A stretch of DNA of 58,657 bases from Planctomycetota bacterium (GCA_026692865.1 JAPLNI010000024.1:1-58657); one strand, 5' to 3'; positions 8,645-18,351 are shown, numbered from the stretch's first letter. Numbers and translations: made by a program. The notes: a model not told the origin generated them from the sequence alone.

Positions 8645-10495
8645 TCATGACTGAGGCGTACTCACACCGCTGTAGCGTTTCACGAGCGACTGATACATCC
8701 CGGGTTGGTGTACCAGCCTTTCATGAGTACCCCTTTGAACAATCTTACCGTGATCCATGACTAAAACTTCGTCCACGTTTTTAATTGTACTTAGTCGATG
8801 GGCGACAATAAAACAGGTCCGCCCAGAAAGCAACCGTTGAAGCGATCTTTGGATTTTTACTTCTGTCATGGTATCAATCGCGCTGGTTGCCTCGTCGAGA
8901 ATGAGAACCCTTGGATTCGCGAGCAACGCACGAGCAAAGCAAATCAACTGCCGCTGCCCAAGCGATAGCTTCGAACCACGCCCACCAACCGTCGTGTCCA
9001 GCCCGTGTGGCAAACCGTCTACCAGTTCACGACACTCCATCGACTCCAATGCAGCATAAATCTGCTCGTCCGAGAATGGGACACTCAACATGCCTTTGGC
9101 GATCTGCAAATTGTCACGAACAGTCCCAGTGAACAAATAGTTTTGCTGAAGGACCATGGCGACTTGGTTTGCAATCGATTCTCGCGTGACTCCTCGCGTG
9201 TCGATTCCGTCAAGTAATATTCGACCTTGCGTGGGAAGGTAAAACCGTGCGAGCAAACTCAAGATCGTCGACTTGCCGCTACCCGTCGGACCGACAAGTG
9301 CGACTCGCTGCCCCGGAAAAATATCAAACGAAATGTCATGAAGCACGGTCGTACCCGAGTCATACGCGAAGGTAACATTTTCGATAGTCAATCGCCCTTG
9401 CAACTCGGGTAACGCAACTGCGGTGTCGATGTCGCTCCATTGTGGCTTTTGGTCGAGAATCCCAAACACACGCTCGGCTCCAGCCATCGCGGCCAAGGCT
9501 TGGTTGTATTGAGTCCCCAAAATTTGAACGGGCGTAAAAAAGAGACCAGCAAGAAACATGAACTGAATCAGATCGCCGATCGACGCCAAACTATCGGGTG
9601 ACAAAACACGCCAGCCACCGACCGCAATGATCGCGGCTGTGACTGCTGCACTATTCAATTCCAACAGAGGATTAAAGATCCCCCAAGCCCAAGTTGCCTT
9701 CATGTTGTAGTCGGCATGACTGACGACCAAGTCAGAAAACAGCTCCGCGTTTTTTTCACTTCTTGAGAAGCCTTGAGTCACACGAATTCCTGCGACGCTC
9801 TCTGCAAGCGTTGAGGTGACTCGCGAAAAACTCTCTTGAATCTCTCGATAGGCTTGAGTGAGTCTCGCTTGGAACAGTCGATTCAATCCCCATAGCACTG
9901 GAGCCATCGCAAAGACGATTGCGAATAAGACTGGATCAAACCACAACATCAACAAAGCAGTAAACAACATTTGCCCAAGCCCAACCATCGACACAAAAAG
10001 AACGTCTTGAACACCAATCCGGACTGCATCACAATCGCCGTTGATGCGTGAAATGATACGTCCCACTTTTGTCTTGTGGTAGAAACTCATCGGCATCGAC
10101 TGCAGGTGCGTGAACACGGATCGACGCAAATCGTTGACTACTGCTTCTCCGATCTCCAACGTGAGCCTTTGACGAAAGTGAAGCGTCAGTTGCATGATCG
10201 CAGACAGAGCCAGCACGCCCAAAGCAGCCAGAACAATCGAGCCGGTCGAATGATGTTGAGCAATCGGGCCATTAATCGTCGCAGCCACAGCCCAGACAAA
10301 CGCAGGTTGCTGCACAGATCGCAAAAGTACGACGGCGAACAACCAGTTGCGTTTCACACGATAGGGTCGCATCAGATCCAGAATTCGACCGACAAGAACT
10401 CGGTCAAGCGATCGATGTACAGCATCCTGATCCGGATCCCTTTGGAGGCGAACCAGTCCACCTTCTAACGCTGCCGAATTACCTGTTGATTGCAT
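8645..10495 (-). CDS. ABC exporter, fused membrane and ATP-binding domains (MsbA-like)
   Basis: This 616-residue half-transporter of the type IV (MsbA/LmrA-like) fold exports lipid, peptide or drug substrates as a homodimer or heterodimer. Six membrane helices occupy about residues 52-325. The nucleotide-binding domain follows with Walker A GPTGSGKST (402-410), signature LSLGQ (510-514), Walker B VLILDEA (530-536), D-loop SAID and switch His566 in IVAHRLSTI. The ~40-residue N-terminal extension is cytoplasmic. The 3' end carries a tandem 12-base duplication (TTCATGACTGAG, 8631-8654) that overlaps the stop codon. It is upstream of, and probably co-transcribed with, the ABC ATPase gene 73 bases downstream. 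The substrate is not predictable. Confidence 0.93.
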   Translation of the reverse strand: MQSTGNSAALEGGLVRLQRDPDQDAVHRSLDRVLVGRILDLMRPYRVKRNWLFAVVLLRSVQQPAFVWAVAATINGPIAQHHSTGSIVLAALGVLALSAIMQLTLHFRQRLTLEIGEAVVNDLRRSVFTHLQSMPMSFYHKTKVGRIISRINGDCDAVRIGVQDVLFVSMVGLGQMLFTALLMLWFDPVLFAIVFAMAPVLWGLNRLFQARLTQAYREIQESFSRVTSTLAESVAGIRVTQGFSRSEKNAELFSDLVVSHADYNMKATWAWGIFNPLLELNSAAVTAAIIAVGGWRVLSPDSLASIGDLIQFMFLAGLFFTPVQILGTQYNQALAAMAGAERVFGILDQKPQWSDIDTAVALPELQGRLTIENVTFAYDSGTTVLHDISFDIFPGQRVALVGPTGSGKSTILSLLARFYLPTQGRILLDGIDTRGVTRESIANQVAMVLQQNYLFTGTVRDNLQIAKGMLSVPFSDEQIYAALESMECRELVDGLPHGLDTTVGGRGSKLSLGQRQLICFARALLANPRVLILDEATSAIDTMTEVKIQRSLQRLLSGRTCFIVAHRLSTIKNVDEVLVMDHGKIVQRGTHERLVHQPGMYQSLVKRYSGVSTPQS

Positions 10496-10841
10496 GCCCC
10501 AATTCTATGCGACAGTTGCCATTGAGATAATGCGGGATCCGGATATTGCAAGCAGACACAGTCCGTTGAACTGTGCTAGGCAAATGACTAGGCCATTAAC
10601 CTCGAAATCATGAAGCCCGAAAACATTAAAATAGAGCAACTTCAAAACAAGAGCTTTGTCCAACTTGAAAATTGTGGTAGCTAAATTCGTAGGAACTCAG
10701 ATAACGATGGAAATCAATCGAAAAAGCTAATATTTCCAGATGTCTTACGACATCTGCTACGAGTACAAAACCCCAGTTTTTCATCTGGACGAAACACCAG
10801 CGCTCGTGGCTCAGTAAAAACATTTTAAATTGAAGCTTGGC
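10496..10841. other. Spacer of 346 bases without a recognised gene
   Basis: The region is AT-rich relative to its neighbours. It contains only short open frames (for example 10626-10823 on the minus strand) with no protein-like features. It presumably holds the promoter of the ABC exporter gene. No repeat or terminator hairpin is evident. Confidence 0.4.
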
Positions 10842-11315
10842 CTATGACTTTGCCATCAGCTTATCAATGAGCGTTCGCGGGTTCTTCGCAACGAACCGAT
10901 CCAGATCAACCAAGTCAGGTCGTGTGGCACTGAGTGATGACTTGGCAACCACGAGCCGTGCGGAAACGGCAGTCACATCACCTTTCATGCCGACCCCTTT
11001 TAACGAGGCTCGGTCCGCCTCGTTCTTGAGGATCTCGACTTTGATTTCGAGTGTCTGCCCGGGTTCGACGAAGTCAGCAAACTTTACATTTTTGGCTTCT
11101 TGTAAAGTCAACAGAGAACACTCGTAGTCATCGGTCACTCGAATCAGCCAGCAAGCTGCTTGAAAGAGCGCCTCCAACATCAACACACCCGGCATCACCG
11201 GAAAGAGCGGGAAGTGATCGCGTAGATAGTCCTCGTCGGCTCTCAACGTACGCTTGGCAACGATGAATTCACCCGGGACTAACTCAGTAATTTGGTCAAG
11301 CTGTTTAAACTTCAT
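10842..11315 (-). CDS. FabZ/FabA-like hotdog-fold 3-hydroxyacyl-ACP dehydratase
   Basis: This 157-residue hotdog-fold protein has the FabZ active-site arrangement: His34 in DHFPLFPVMPGVLMLEAL and Glu48 in LMLEA, with the family's Pro-Val-Met-Pro-Gly-Val turn. FabZ dehydrates 3-hydroxyacyl-ACP in fatty acid elongation. The N-terminal motif is shorter than in canonical FabZ, and the C-terminal half (from about residue 70) diverges from textbook FabZ, so a paralogue acting in specialised lipid synthesis is also possible. Its minus-strand neighbour upstream is a hypothetical gene 26 bases away, so the two may share a transcript. There is no acyl carrier protein or other fab gene nearby. Confidence 0.85.
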   Translation of the reverse strand: MKFKQLDQITELVPGEFIVAKRTLRADEDYLRDHFPLFPVMPGVLMLEALFQAACWLIRVTDDYECSLLTLQEAKNVKFADFVEPGQTLEIKVEILKNEADRASLKGVGMKGDVTAVSARLVVAKSSLSATRPDLVDLDRFVAKNPRTLIDKLMAKS

Positions 11316-11341
11316 GATGACCTGAATATAGCAAGAATCAG

Positions 11342-11800
11342 CTAGCCTGCGCGGCGCATACGCTGGTAAGCCAACATCACTTCGTAGAGATCACGAGGGA
11401 TCGCCATTTGGTCATCTTGAAAGTCTTGTACCCATGCCCGATCCGTCGCAGCCGCATCCATCATCATCGCTGCGAAGTCCTGGAGCCGGATTTCCACTCG
11501 GTCCGACGCACCCGCGGTCGGCTTAGCGGAAACGATTTTTTTATTCTTTGGCTGAGCATTTATAACTCGTTTTTTCCCCGAACTCTCTTCCGTGGGATTG
11601 CTCGGACGCAACTTATTTAGCAGAAGCGTTCTGTCGATGGGAATGGTCATCGGAGTCTCGCTGAGCTCTCCAAAAAATGCAGATACTGGCAATTTCAAGG
11701 GTTCGGTAGAGGTGTATCCAATGGATATTGCAATAACGGAGCTATCGATTCCAAAAATTCGAGCGACTGGCGAGTCCATGAACAGTTTCCTGAGGGGCAA
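11342..11800 (-). CDS. Protein of unknown function
   Basis: This 152-residue protein has no family I recognise. The N-terminal ~55 residues look like a small beta-rich segment (ARIFGIDSSVIAISIGY). A lysine-, serine- and proline-rich linker occupies about residues 64-93. The C-terminal ~50 residues are acidic and helical (WVQDFQDDQMAIPRDLYEVM, then AYQRMRRAG), reading like an interaction motif. It is upstream of the FabZ-like gene on the same strand with a 26-base gap. Start choice is uncertain: Met8 (MDSPVARIFG) would trim seven residues. The low-complexity linker between two better-ordered ends suggests a real two-part protein. Confidence 0.6.
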   Translation of the reverse strand: MPLRKLFMDSPVARIFGIDSSVIAISIGYTSTEPLKLPVSAFFGELSETPMTIPIDRTLLLNKLRPSNPTEESSGKKRVINAQPKNKKIVSAKPTAGASDRVEIRLQDFAAMMMDAAATDRAWVQDFQDDQMAIPRDLYEVMLAYQRMRRAG

Positions 11801-12123
11801 GAAAGATCGGTTGCTGTAATCCTCGTTTTCGGCTTTTGACGCTAGTCAGATTAAATCAATTTTGCCGGTTACCTCGAAAAAAGAGTTTAGGTAAGATAGT
11901 GAGCAGTGGAGACAAAAACAGTTCAAGACGAATGGGGCAGCGCATTCGCTTGACAACGCTACGAGGCTCCAATAGATTCCCAAGAACAGCGGAATGACGT
12001 TTAGACCTTTTCGCTCCCAATGAGTGGTAGCAATTTCCTTAACCTTGGTAAATTTCAAGCCGCGAATGCCTGATCAGTCGGTGAACGGATGATGGGCGCA
12101 ATGTGGCTTGGAGCAAAAATCTT
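11801..12123. other. Divergent spacer between minus- and plus-strand genes
   Basis: About 320 bases separate the divergently transcribed unknown gene (11342-11800) and the Tex-like gene, so promoters in both directions are expected. I find no clear sigma-70 pair, operator palindrome, repeat or credible small gene. Confidence 0.4.
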
Positions 12124-15100
12124 ATGAATGATCTTGAAGCGATCGCGCGCGGTCTGCATCTCTCCGTCGAGTCCTTGAAACGCCCCGCAGATCTGTTGAA
12201 CCAAGGTTACGATCCTTCGTTTCTTGCGACCTATCGGCCTGATGAACTCGGGCAATTAGACGTGAAAACGCTTGCCAAGGTTAAGCGAGCTCTCGAATAC
12301 CAGAAACGTGTCAGCGCTTACCGAGTCAAACTTCGGGAGCAAGCAACCGCCGAAGGATGGTGGGTCGACTCGCTTCAAAAATTAATCGACAACGCGGAAA
12401 GCGTCGCGGAAATCGATGGTTTGACACGAAACATTCGGTCTCGCAAGTCGTCCCGAATTCTTGCTGAGAAAGATCCAAAGCTCGCGAAACTTGGCCAAGC
12501 TATCCTCACCATGAACGGCAGCGCGCCGGAAGATCTGTTCGCTTGGGTTGCTACGGAAGCTGGTGTTACACCTGATCAGGCAGAACAAACGCTCCATCAA
12601 ACAAAAAATTGGCTTGCCGTTCTTCTAAGCGAAGACGCTCAACTACTACACCAACTTGGCCGTCAGATTTTGCGTCGCGGGCAAGTTTCCATGAAAATGC
12701 TGGCCGAACCTTCCGAGAAAGAACAAGCTCTGAAGGATTCCGCCGAAGCGTCTCAAGCTTCCGAAGACTCACGTGACGAACAATTGGATGCTCACAGTGA
12801 AACAATTAGCGAAACCCATGAGCTCGAATCAGTCGCTGACGCAATCGCTTCTGAGGAAGCGAGCGATCCCGCCGAACATATTACGACTAACGAAGAACCA
12901 TCGGACGATACTGTCTTAGCCGAAACAACTGCAGACCCAGTAACCAGTGATCTTTCTGAAACGGCTACCAATGAAGCCTCACAGGAAGACCCGGTGGAAG
13001 CACCGATCATAAGGTCTGACGAATCGGCAACTGAGTCAGCGACTGGCTCCGAAGAGCAAACGGAACTGGATCTCGCTCCAACAGATCCGCTCCTTGCTGC
13101 GTTTCCGTCGGCAGCACCGGGTAAGGCCCGACTACTCAAAGGTAAGAACTCCAAGGGCACGGCAACTCCCGCCAGTAAAGGCGCTTCCAAGGCATCTGCG
13201 AAACCGCTGACTCCTCGACAACGACGTCGCAAGTGGCTTCGAAGTATCTTGCAACGATATTCGAAACTCCGAAAGCCGCTGACTCGACTTGGTCACTATG
13301 AAGCGCTAATGCTCGGTCGCGGACAACGTTCGCAAATCATTGCGATGCGAATCGAATACGACCTTTCAAGCATGACCAAACTCGCGCATGACGCTCTTTG
13401 CTCCAATGGACATCCAATGGAAGCTTTCCTGAGCGAAGTCGCTGACAACTCGCTTTCGAAAATCATTTTGCCTCGACTAGAACACGATGTTTTCAGCGAG
13501 CTAGAAGAAGCCGCGCATCACGAGCTAACCGAACACGCAGTTCGGCACCTTCAAGAAATGATTGATCAACGACCAGTCCGTGGTCATCGAATCTTGTTGA
13601 TCGATGCGATGGGCCCCAAGAGTGCTGCAGTCGCAATTGTCGATCCACGCGGACATGTCGACTTCACGGGCGAACTCTCTTCAGTCAGTAGCCGATCCGA
13701 CGTGGTGACGCAAAACGTTGCGACACTTGGCGAATGGATCCATACTTACAAGGTCTCGCTGGTCGCGATCAGTAACGGAAACACACGTCGATACTTGATT
13801 CAAACAGTCGCTGAACTGATGAAGCAATCGGGTGAAGGCGGAGACCTACGTTGGACTATCGTCGATCGAACGGGAGCAGATGCTTACTGCGAGACGAGAC
13901 AAGCACTTCAAGAACTTCCCACCATTTCTCGTCGCCACCGAGCCGCTGTCTGGCTTACATGGCGTCTGCAGGATCCATTGATCGAAATCACGAAAGTGGA
14001 CCCCGCGAGACTGCGACTGGGAAGCTACCAACGTGAACTGCCGCAAGACACATTGGAAATCGCTCTTGGAGAGGCCGTCTCCTCCAGCGTTGCCGCTCGC
14101 GGAGTTGACGTATGGAATAGCCACGAGAAATCGCTGGTTTGCCTACCCGGTGTTGATCTTCCCGTTGCTCGAGCGATCGTAGATCTACGAGATCGATCCG
14201 AAGTTTCCACTCGCGAGAAGCTTGCGGAATCACTGAAGGCAATCGCAACAGAAACCCAAGTTCGACAAGCCATCGGATACCTGCGAATTTTCGAAAGCGA
14301 ACAACCCCTGGATGGAACAATGATCCATCCCGACGACTACCGTTTGGCTGAAAGACTTGTCGCAACCAGCGAACTGCAAATGCCTCCCGCAGCGCCACTG
14401 AATTGGGTGAAACCAACAAATCCCAGTGCAAATCCCAGTGCAAAGGCAGAGTCCGATGCAGGCCCGAATTTAAACGCGGACACAAACGCAAGCGATATGA
14501 CGTCTGCTTCTACAACGGAAGAAGCAGTAAGCGATGCAGTTGCTTCAGCAGCCACCGATGCGACTCCCGAGAGCGTTGTTGCAGTCGCAATCAATGAGCC
14601 CACAGCAAGCGAGCCAGTAGCAAGCGAATCGACTTCACAAGAGTCAGCTCAGCTCGATACGCAAAGCGAGGCAAGCCTCTCCGAAGCGGAATCAGCGGCA
14701 CCGTCAGCGAGCTTGGATACGACTATCACTTCTGAAATCGTACCAGATGCAGTTAATCTAGATGCGATCCCCTCGTTCGCAACTCTTAAATCAGAAGCAG
14801 ACAGTTCAGCTGATTCATCGCGGCCAAAACAAAATATTGCACCGAAGCCAGCTCCTGTTCTGGTTCTTGCTCCGACGAACCCTGAAAACCCAGATGGTCC
14901 GGCAATTCCAACAGCTCTCACGATTGACGTCGAAAAGCTATCGCGAAGCTGGCAAGTTGGTCGCGAAAAGACAAGGTTCGTTGGTCGATCACTTCAACAA
15001 CCGTTCGCCGACTCGCGCGACTTCCGCATGCCGATTCCCTTGTTAACTTCCATGCCAACCATGGAAACGTTGCGCCCTGGACAAACAGTTTGGGGGATCG

Positions 15101-16122
15101 TCATTGGCGTTGCCGATTTCGGTGCCTTCATGGACTTGGGGCCCGATTGCAATGGCTTGGTTCACGTTAGCCGACTCTCGCGTGAATTTGTCGAGGATCC
15201 ACAGGAAGTCGTACAAATTGGTGACTTAATTCAAGTCTGGGTTCTCCACGTAGACCTCGATAAGCGACGAATTGCTCTTTCAGCTCTACCGCCAGGAGTA
15301 GAACAATCACGACGACCCGGATCGTTCGATGCCTCGCGGGACGAAAATCGCCGTGACGGACGCTCAGATGGGAACAATCGCGGACAATCTCAAGGCGGTC
15401 GCTATGCGGGCAGCAATCGTTCGTCAGACAACCGAAGCGGTGGAAACCGAAGCGGATCGCAACCGGTTGGCGCACAACAAGGTCAATCACCCAGTCAGCA
15501 ATCTGGTGGACAACAATCCGGTGGACAACAATCCGGAGGGCAGCGTCCTAGCGGTGGCTTCGGCGGAAATCGCGGCTCTGGTCCAGGCAGCAGCGGCGGC
15601 CCTCCAAGAAGTGGCCAATCTGCTGGACAAGGACAAGGCGCCAATCGCGGCGGTCAAGGTGGCGGAAGTCGCGAAGGCTACGGAGGACGCGGCAACTCGT
15701 ATCGCGATCGATCGGACAGTCGAAACGAAGTCAAGGCTTTCAACAAGAAGCAAGATAAACCTTCGAAGCCAGCACCACCGATCTCCGACGCGATGAAGGA
15801 AGGGAAGGAACCAATGCGATCCTTCTCCGATCTTATCCAGTTCATGCAACCCAAGCGTACCGAACCACTGCCCTCGGTAGCTGAAAAATCGACTCCGAAG
15901 AACTCGCCTGCTGCGACAAGCGATGCAACGAACGAATCGATTACATCCGTGGCCGAATCGATCGTTCAACTCGAAAGCAACCTACGATCTGACGCTGTTG
16001 TTCATGACACTGTTGTTCATGACGCTGCGAACGTAGATCAGGCTGTAGTCCAACCGGCGGCGAAACAAGTTATCGACACTGCTGTCGAGGATGTCAAAAT
16101 CGCCTCTGAGCCAGCTGAGTGA
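12124..16122 (+). CDS. Tex-like RNA-binding protein with S1 domain and two large low-complexity insertions
   Basis: The order of domains follows Tex (transcription accessory protein), which binds nucleic acid. There is an N-terminal helical region (to about residue 195), a YqgF/RNase H-like domain (about 490-595, LLIDAMGPKSAAVAIVDPRG), helix-hairpin-helix segments (about 650-730, VCLPGVDLPVARAIVDLR) and an S1 domain (about 980-1055, WGIVIGVADFGAFMDLGPDC). Canonical Tex is about 770 residues and this protein has about 1330. The surplus is acidic Ser/Thr/Glu/Ala-rich insertion at roughly 200-330, a similar one at about 760-900, and a Gly/Gln/Ser/Arg-rich tail after S1 with QQSGG repeats. I chose ATG 12124 because GGAG lies ten bases upstream; a GTG at 12103 adds seven residues. 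Confidence 0.85.
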   Translation: MNDLEAIARGLHLSVESLKRPADLLNQGYDPSFLATYRPDELGQLDVKTLAKVKRALEYQKRVSAYRVKLREQATAEGWWVDSLQKLIDNAESVAEIDGLTRNIRSRKSSRILAEKDPKLAKLGQAILTMNGSAPEDLFAWVATEAGVTPDQAEQTLHQTKNWLAVLLSEDAQLLHQLGRQILRRGQVSMKMLAEPSEKEQALKDSAEASQASEDSRDEQLDAHSETISETHELESVADAIASEEASDPAEHITTNEEPSDDTVLAETTADPVTSDLSETATNEASQEDPVEAPIIRSDESATESATGSEEQTELDLAPTDPLLAAFPSAAPGKARLLKGKNSKGTATPASKGASKASAKPLTPRQRRRKWLRSILQRYSKLRKPLTRLGHYEALMLGRGQRSQIIAMRIEYDLSSMTKLAHDALCSNGHPMEAFLSEVADNSLSKIILPRLEHDVFSELEEAAHHELTEHAVRHLQEMIDQRPVRGHRILLIDAMGPKSAAVAIVDPRGHVDFTGELSSVSSRSDVVTQNVATLGEWIHTYKVSLVAISNGNTRRYLIQTVAELMKQSGEGGDLRWTIVDRTGADAYCETRQALQELPTISRRHRAAVWLTWRLQDPLIEITKVDPARLRLGSYQRELPQDTLEIALGEAVSSSVAARGVDVWNSHEKSLVCLPGVDLPVARAIVDLRDRSEVSTREKLAESLKAIATETQVRQAIGYLRIFESEQPLDGTMIHPDDYRLAERLVATSELQMPPAAPLNWVKPTNPSANPSAKAESDAGPNLNADTNASDMTSASTTEEAVSDAVASAATDATPESVVAVAINEPTASEPVASESTSQESAQLDTQSEASLSEAESAAPSASLDTTITSEIVPDAVNLDAIPSFATLKSEADSSADSSRPKQNIAPKPAPVLVLAPTNPENPDGPAIPTALTIDVEKLSRSWQVGREKTRFVGRSLQQPFADSRDFRMPIPLLTSMPTMETLRPGQTVWGIVIGVADFGAFMDLGPDCNGLVHVSRLSREFVEDPQEVVQIGDLIQVWVLHVDLDKRRIALSALPPGVEQSRRPGSFDASRDENRRDGRSDGNNRGQSQGGRYAGSNRSSDNRSGGNRSGSQPVGAQQGQSPSQQSGGQQSGGQQSGGQRPSGGFGGNRGSGPGSSGGPPRSGQSAGQGQGANRGGQGGGSREGYGGRGNSYRDRSDSRNEVKAFNKKQDKPSKPAPPISDAMKEGKEPMRSFSDLIQFMQPKRTEPLPSVAEKSTPKNSPAATSDATNESITSVAESIVQLESNLRSDAVVHDTVVHDAANVDQAVVQPAAKQVIDTAVEDVKIASEPAE

Positions 16123-16185
16123 GCCGTTCGAGAAAACGACGCGCGAGAAAACGACGCGAGAGAAAACAATAGGCAGTAATTTTTA

Positions 16186-16668
16186 ATGTCGGAATTCGAA
16201 GAACGCTTGAAGGCTGCAGCAGCACGTGGAAGTCAAAAGGGACTCAGTCGCGAAGAGCTCGCCGCTTCCCAAAAGGCTTCCCAAGATCGACTTCGTGGAT
16301 TACACACCACCTATCGGCTTCAGCTTTCTGAACGCATCGATGCGGTTGTTCGAAAACTGATCGATCAGTTCCCAGGCTTTCAATTCGAAAGCATCTTCGG
16401 CGAGTTGGGTTGGGGAGCAGCATGCAAACGCGATAATCTGCGCATGATCAATGGCCGTCGAGAAAGCCGGTACAGCCGATTCGAGATGGCAGTCAGGCCT
16501 GTCAATGATTTTCTCGTCTTGGATCTCCATGCCAAAGGAACAGTCGCGAACAAAGAAGTGCTGGTCCGGAACTTCTACCAGCCACTGGCCGAAGTCGATC
16601 AAGTTCGCTTTCAACATCTGATCGAAGACTGGGCGCTTTCGTTCGCAGAACTCTACGCCGCGTCCTAG
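16186..16668 (+). CDS. Protein of unknown function downstream of the Tex-like gene
   Basis: This 160-residue soluble protein is not recognised. Residues 1-35 are helical and charged (EERLKAAAARGSQKG), with an alpha-helical stretch to about 65. An alpha/beta part follows with aromatic-rich strands, including FESIFGELGWGAACKRD and FLVLDLHAKGTV. It ends in a helix containing WALSFAELYAAS. The gene starts 63 bases after the Tex-like stop, and that spacer carries a short tandem repeat (GAGAAAACGACGC-like, about 16130-16163). Co-transcription with the Tex-like gene is likely, and a linked role in RNA metabolism is only a guess from context. Confidence 0.7.
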   Translation: MSEFEERLKAAAARGSQKGLSREELAASQKASQDRLRGLHTTYRLQLSERIDAVVRKLIDQFPGFQFESIFGELGWGAACKRDNLRMINGRRESRYSRFEMAVRPVNDFLVLDLHAKGTVANKEVLVRNFYQPLAEVDQVRFQHLIEDWALSFAELYAAS

Positions 16669-16744
16669 GCGGTAAGCGAGTTTAAGTTGCCGAAATAGCC
16701 AAAACGCGCCGCAGACTATTGAAGTATTTCTGCAAGTAAGAATT

Positions 16745-16853
16745 TCTGCATTTTCTTACTCGTACTCGTACTCAGGCGTAAACCGGTACTCGTACTTGAC
16801 TGGCGTGCAAACGAATCGAGTACGAGTACGAACTACAGGAAAAGCTAGGCGGA
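16745..16853. repeat. GTACTC palindromic repeat, copy 1
   Basis: A ~109-base element begins TCTGCATTTTC, contains TACTCGTACTCGTACTC (16757-16773) and the inverse GAGTACGAGTACGA (16818-16831), and ends near AGCTAGGCGGA. The arms would form a long hairpin with a central AGGCGTAA...GGCGTG segment. A related copy lies at 21424-21530. It fills most of the 372-base spacer between the unknown gene and the phosphofructokinase gene; I see no gene in that spacer. Confidence 0.8.
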
Positions 16854-17040
16854 ACGCTCTCAAATGCTTGCCGGCTGATAATTCAACAGAAATGCATCTT
16901 TTGCTTAACTGCGCCGGCGACCAACACGCCCTTCGAATCGACGGATGATTGCGGTATCATGAGAAGTCAAAATGGTCCCCTAATGCGGGCATCCTCGTTC
17001 AAATTTCCTCTTCACTTAATCCGTTTCCTGTCACGATTTT

Positions 17041-18351
17041 ATGAGCCAATCCAACTTGAACACTTCATCTTCCAATACCCCGGCACCTTTCAAACGTGTT
17101 GCCATTTTGTTTGCTGGCGGACCTGCTCCGGGAGCGAACGCCGTCATCAGCTCAGCAGCTTACGCGTTTCTTAACGCGGGTGTTGAAGTCATCGGCATCA
17201 AGCATGGATACTCGAACCTCATCGATTTCGATCCGTCAAAGCCACTGGAAGAAGGCAAGGACTTCATTCAAATCACGCACGAGAAACTAGAGTTCGCGAG
17301 AACCTCTGGCGGCATCATGATTGGGACCGCTCGCGCTAACCCTGGTAAGAGCGTATCGAGTCCCACTCACCTCAAAGACGCTGATCGAGTCGCACCGCTT
17401 GCACGAGTCTATGCTGGACTACGATCGCTGGGCGTGGAAGCACTCATGAGTATCGGCGGCGATGACACTTTGAAGACCGCCAATAAATTGAAGCTTTATC
17501 AAGACGCTCTTCCTGCTACGGAAGTACGTATGCCAGTGGTACATCTACCGAAAACAATCGATAACGATTATGCAGGTATAGACTTTACGTTCGGGTTCTT
17601 CACAGCAGCCGAAGTCCTGGCCACCGAAATTCGAAATCTCAATCAAGACGCTGCAGCTGGACAAGCGTACTTCCTTTGCGAAGCCATGGGACGTAGCGCA
17701 GGATGGTTGGCCTACGGTGCAGCAATCGCCGGGAACGCTTGCATGGTGATGAGCGTTGAAGACGTCGCTGGTGATTTGCGTGGTGAAGAAGTCACCACCG
17801 ATCCAACAACGGGCGAGAAGAAGACCAAAGCAATCATGCATCTGGACAAAATTGTCGAACGGATGGTCGACGTGATGATCGCTCGGGAGAAAATGGGAAG
17901 AAACTACGGCGTGATCGTGGTTGCCGAAGGTCTTGCCGAGTACCTACCGATGAAATATTTGGAGGGGATTCCTCGCGACGACCACGGCCACATTTCGGTT
18001 GCCGAAGCACAACTGCAACGCATGCTCGCAAAACTAATTTCGGAAGCGTACAAAAAGCGAACTGGTAAATCACGCAAGGTGAACGGTTTGCAATTGGGCT
18101 ATGAATCGCGATGCGCCCCACCAACCGCTTTCGACGTGATGCTAGGTTCCCAGATTGGTGTCGGTGCCTATCGCGCACTGGTCGAAGAGAAGCTTAACGG
18201 CTACATGATCTCAATCGGCGGTCAGTTTGATGTTAGCTTCGTTCCGTTCTCAGACTTAGTCGATCCCAACACGCTAGTCACGAAAGTTCGCTTTATTCAA
18301 ACCGGAAGCGACTTCCATCGCCTCGCAAAGATACTCGAATCCAAAGCTTAG
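17041..18351 (+). CDS. pfp: 6-phosphofructokinase, probably pyrophosphate-dependent
   Basis: This enzyme phosphorylates fructose 6-phosphate to the 1,6-bisphosphate in glycolysis. The 436-residue product has the family's N-terminal GGPAPGANAVIS, GGDDT at residues 139-143 and PKTIDND at 170-176. ATP-dependent enzymes usually have Gly-Gly-Asp-Gly and Pro-Gly-Thr at these sites. An Asp in the fourth position (Asp142) and a Lys (Lys171) are the residues associated with pyrophosphate use, which would make the step reversible. The later MGRSAGWLAYGAAIAG segment is the fructose 6-phosphate region. The gene is monocistronic as far as can be seen: a repeat-filled spacer precedes it, and a convergent gene follows 84 bases later. 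Confidence 0.9.
   Translation: MSQSNLNTSSSNTPAPFKRVAILFAGGPAPGANAVISSAAYAFLNAGVEVIGIKHGYSNLIDFDPSKPLEEGKDFIQITHEKLEFARTSGGIMIGTARANPGKSVSSPTHLKDADRVAPLARVYAGLRSLGVEALMSIGGDDTLKTANKLKLYQDALPATEVRMPVVHLPKTIDNDYAGIDFTFGFFTAAEVLATEIRNLNQDAAAGQAYFLCEAMGRSAGWLAYGAAIAGNACMVMSVEDVAGDLRGEEVTTDPTTGEKKTKAIMHLDKIVERMVDVMIAREKMGRNYGVIVVAEGLAEYLPMKYLEGIPRDDHGHISVAEAQLQRMLAKLISEAYKKRTGKSRKVNGLQLGYESRCAPPTAFDVMLGSQIGVGAYRALVEEKLNGYMISIGGQFDVSFVPFSDLVDPNTLVTKVRFIQTGSDFHRLAKILESKA

Noticed and set aside
10626-10823. A 65-codon minus-strand frame upstream of the ABC exporter
   Set aside because: AT-rich spacer, composition unlike the neighbouring genes, and no motif.
15495-15545. Repeated CAATCTGGTGGACAA-type DNA in the Tex-like gene, considered as a repeat array
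   Set aside because: It is in frame and encodes the QQSGG low-complexity tail, so it is a protein repeat.
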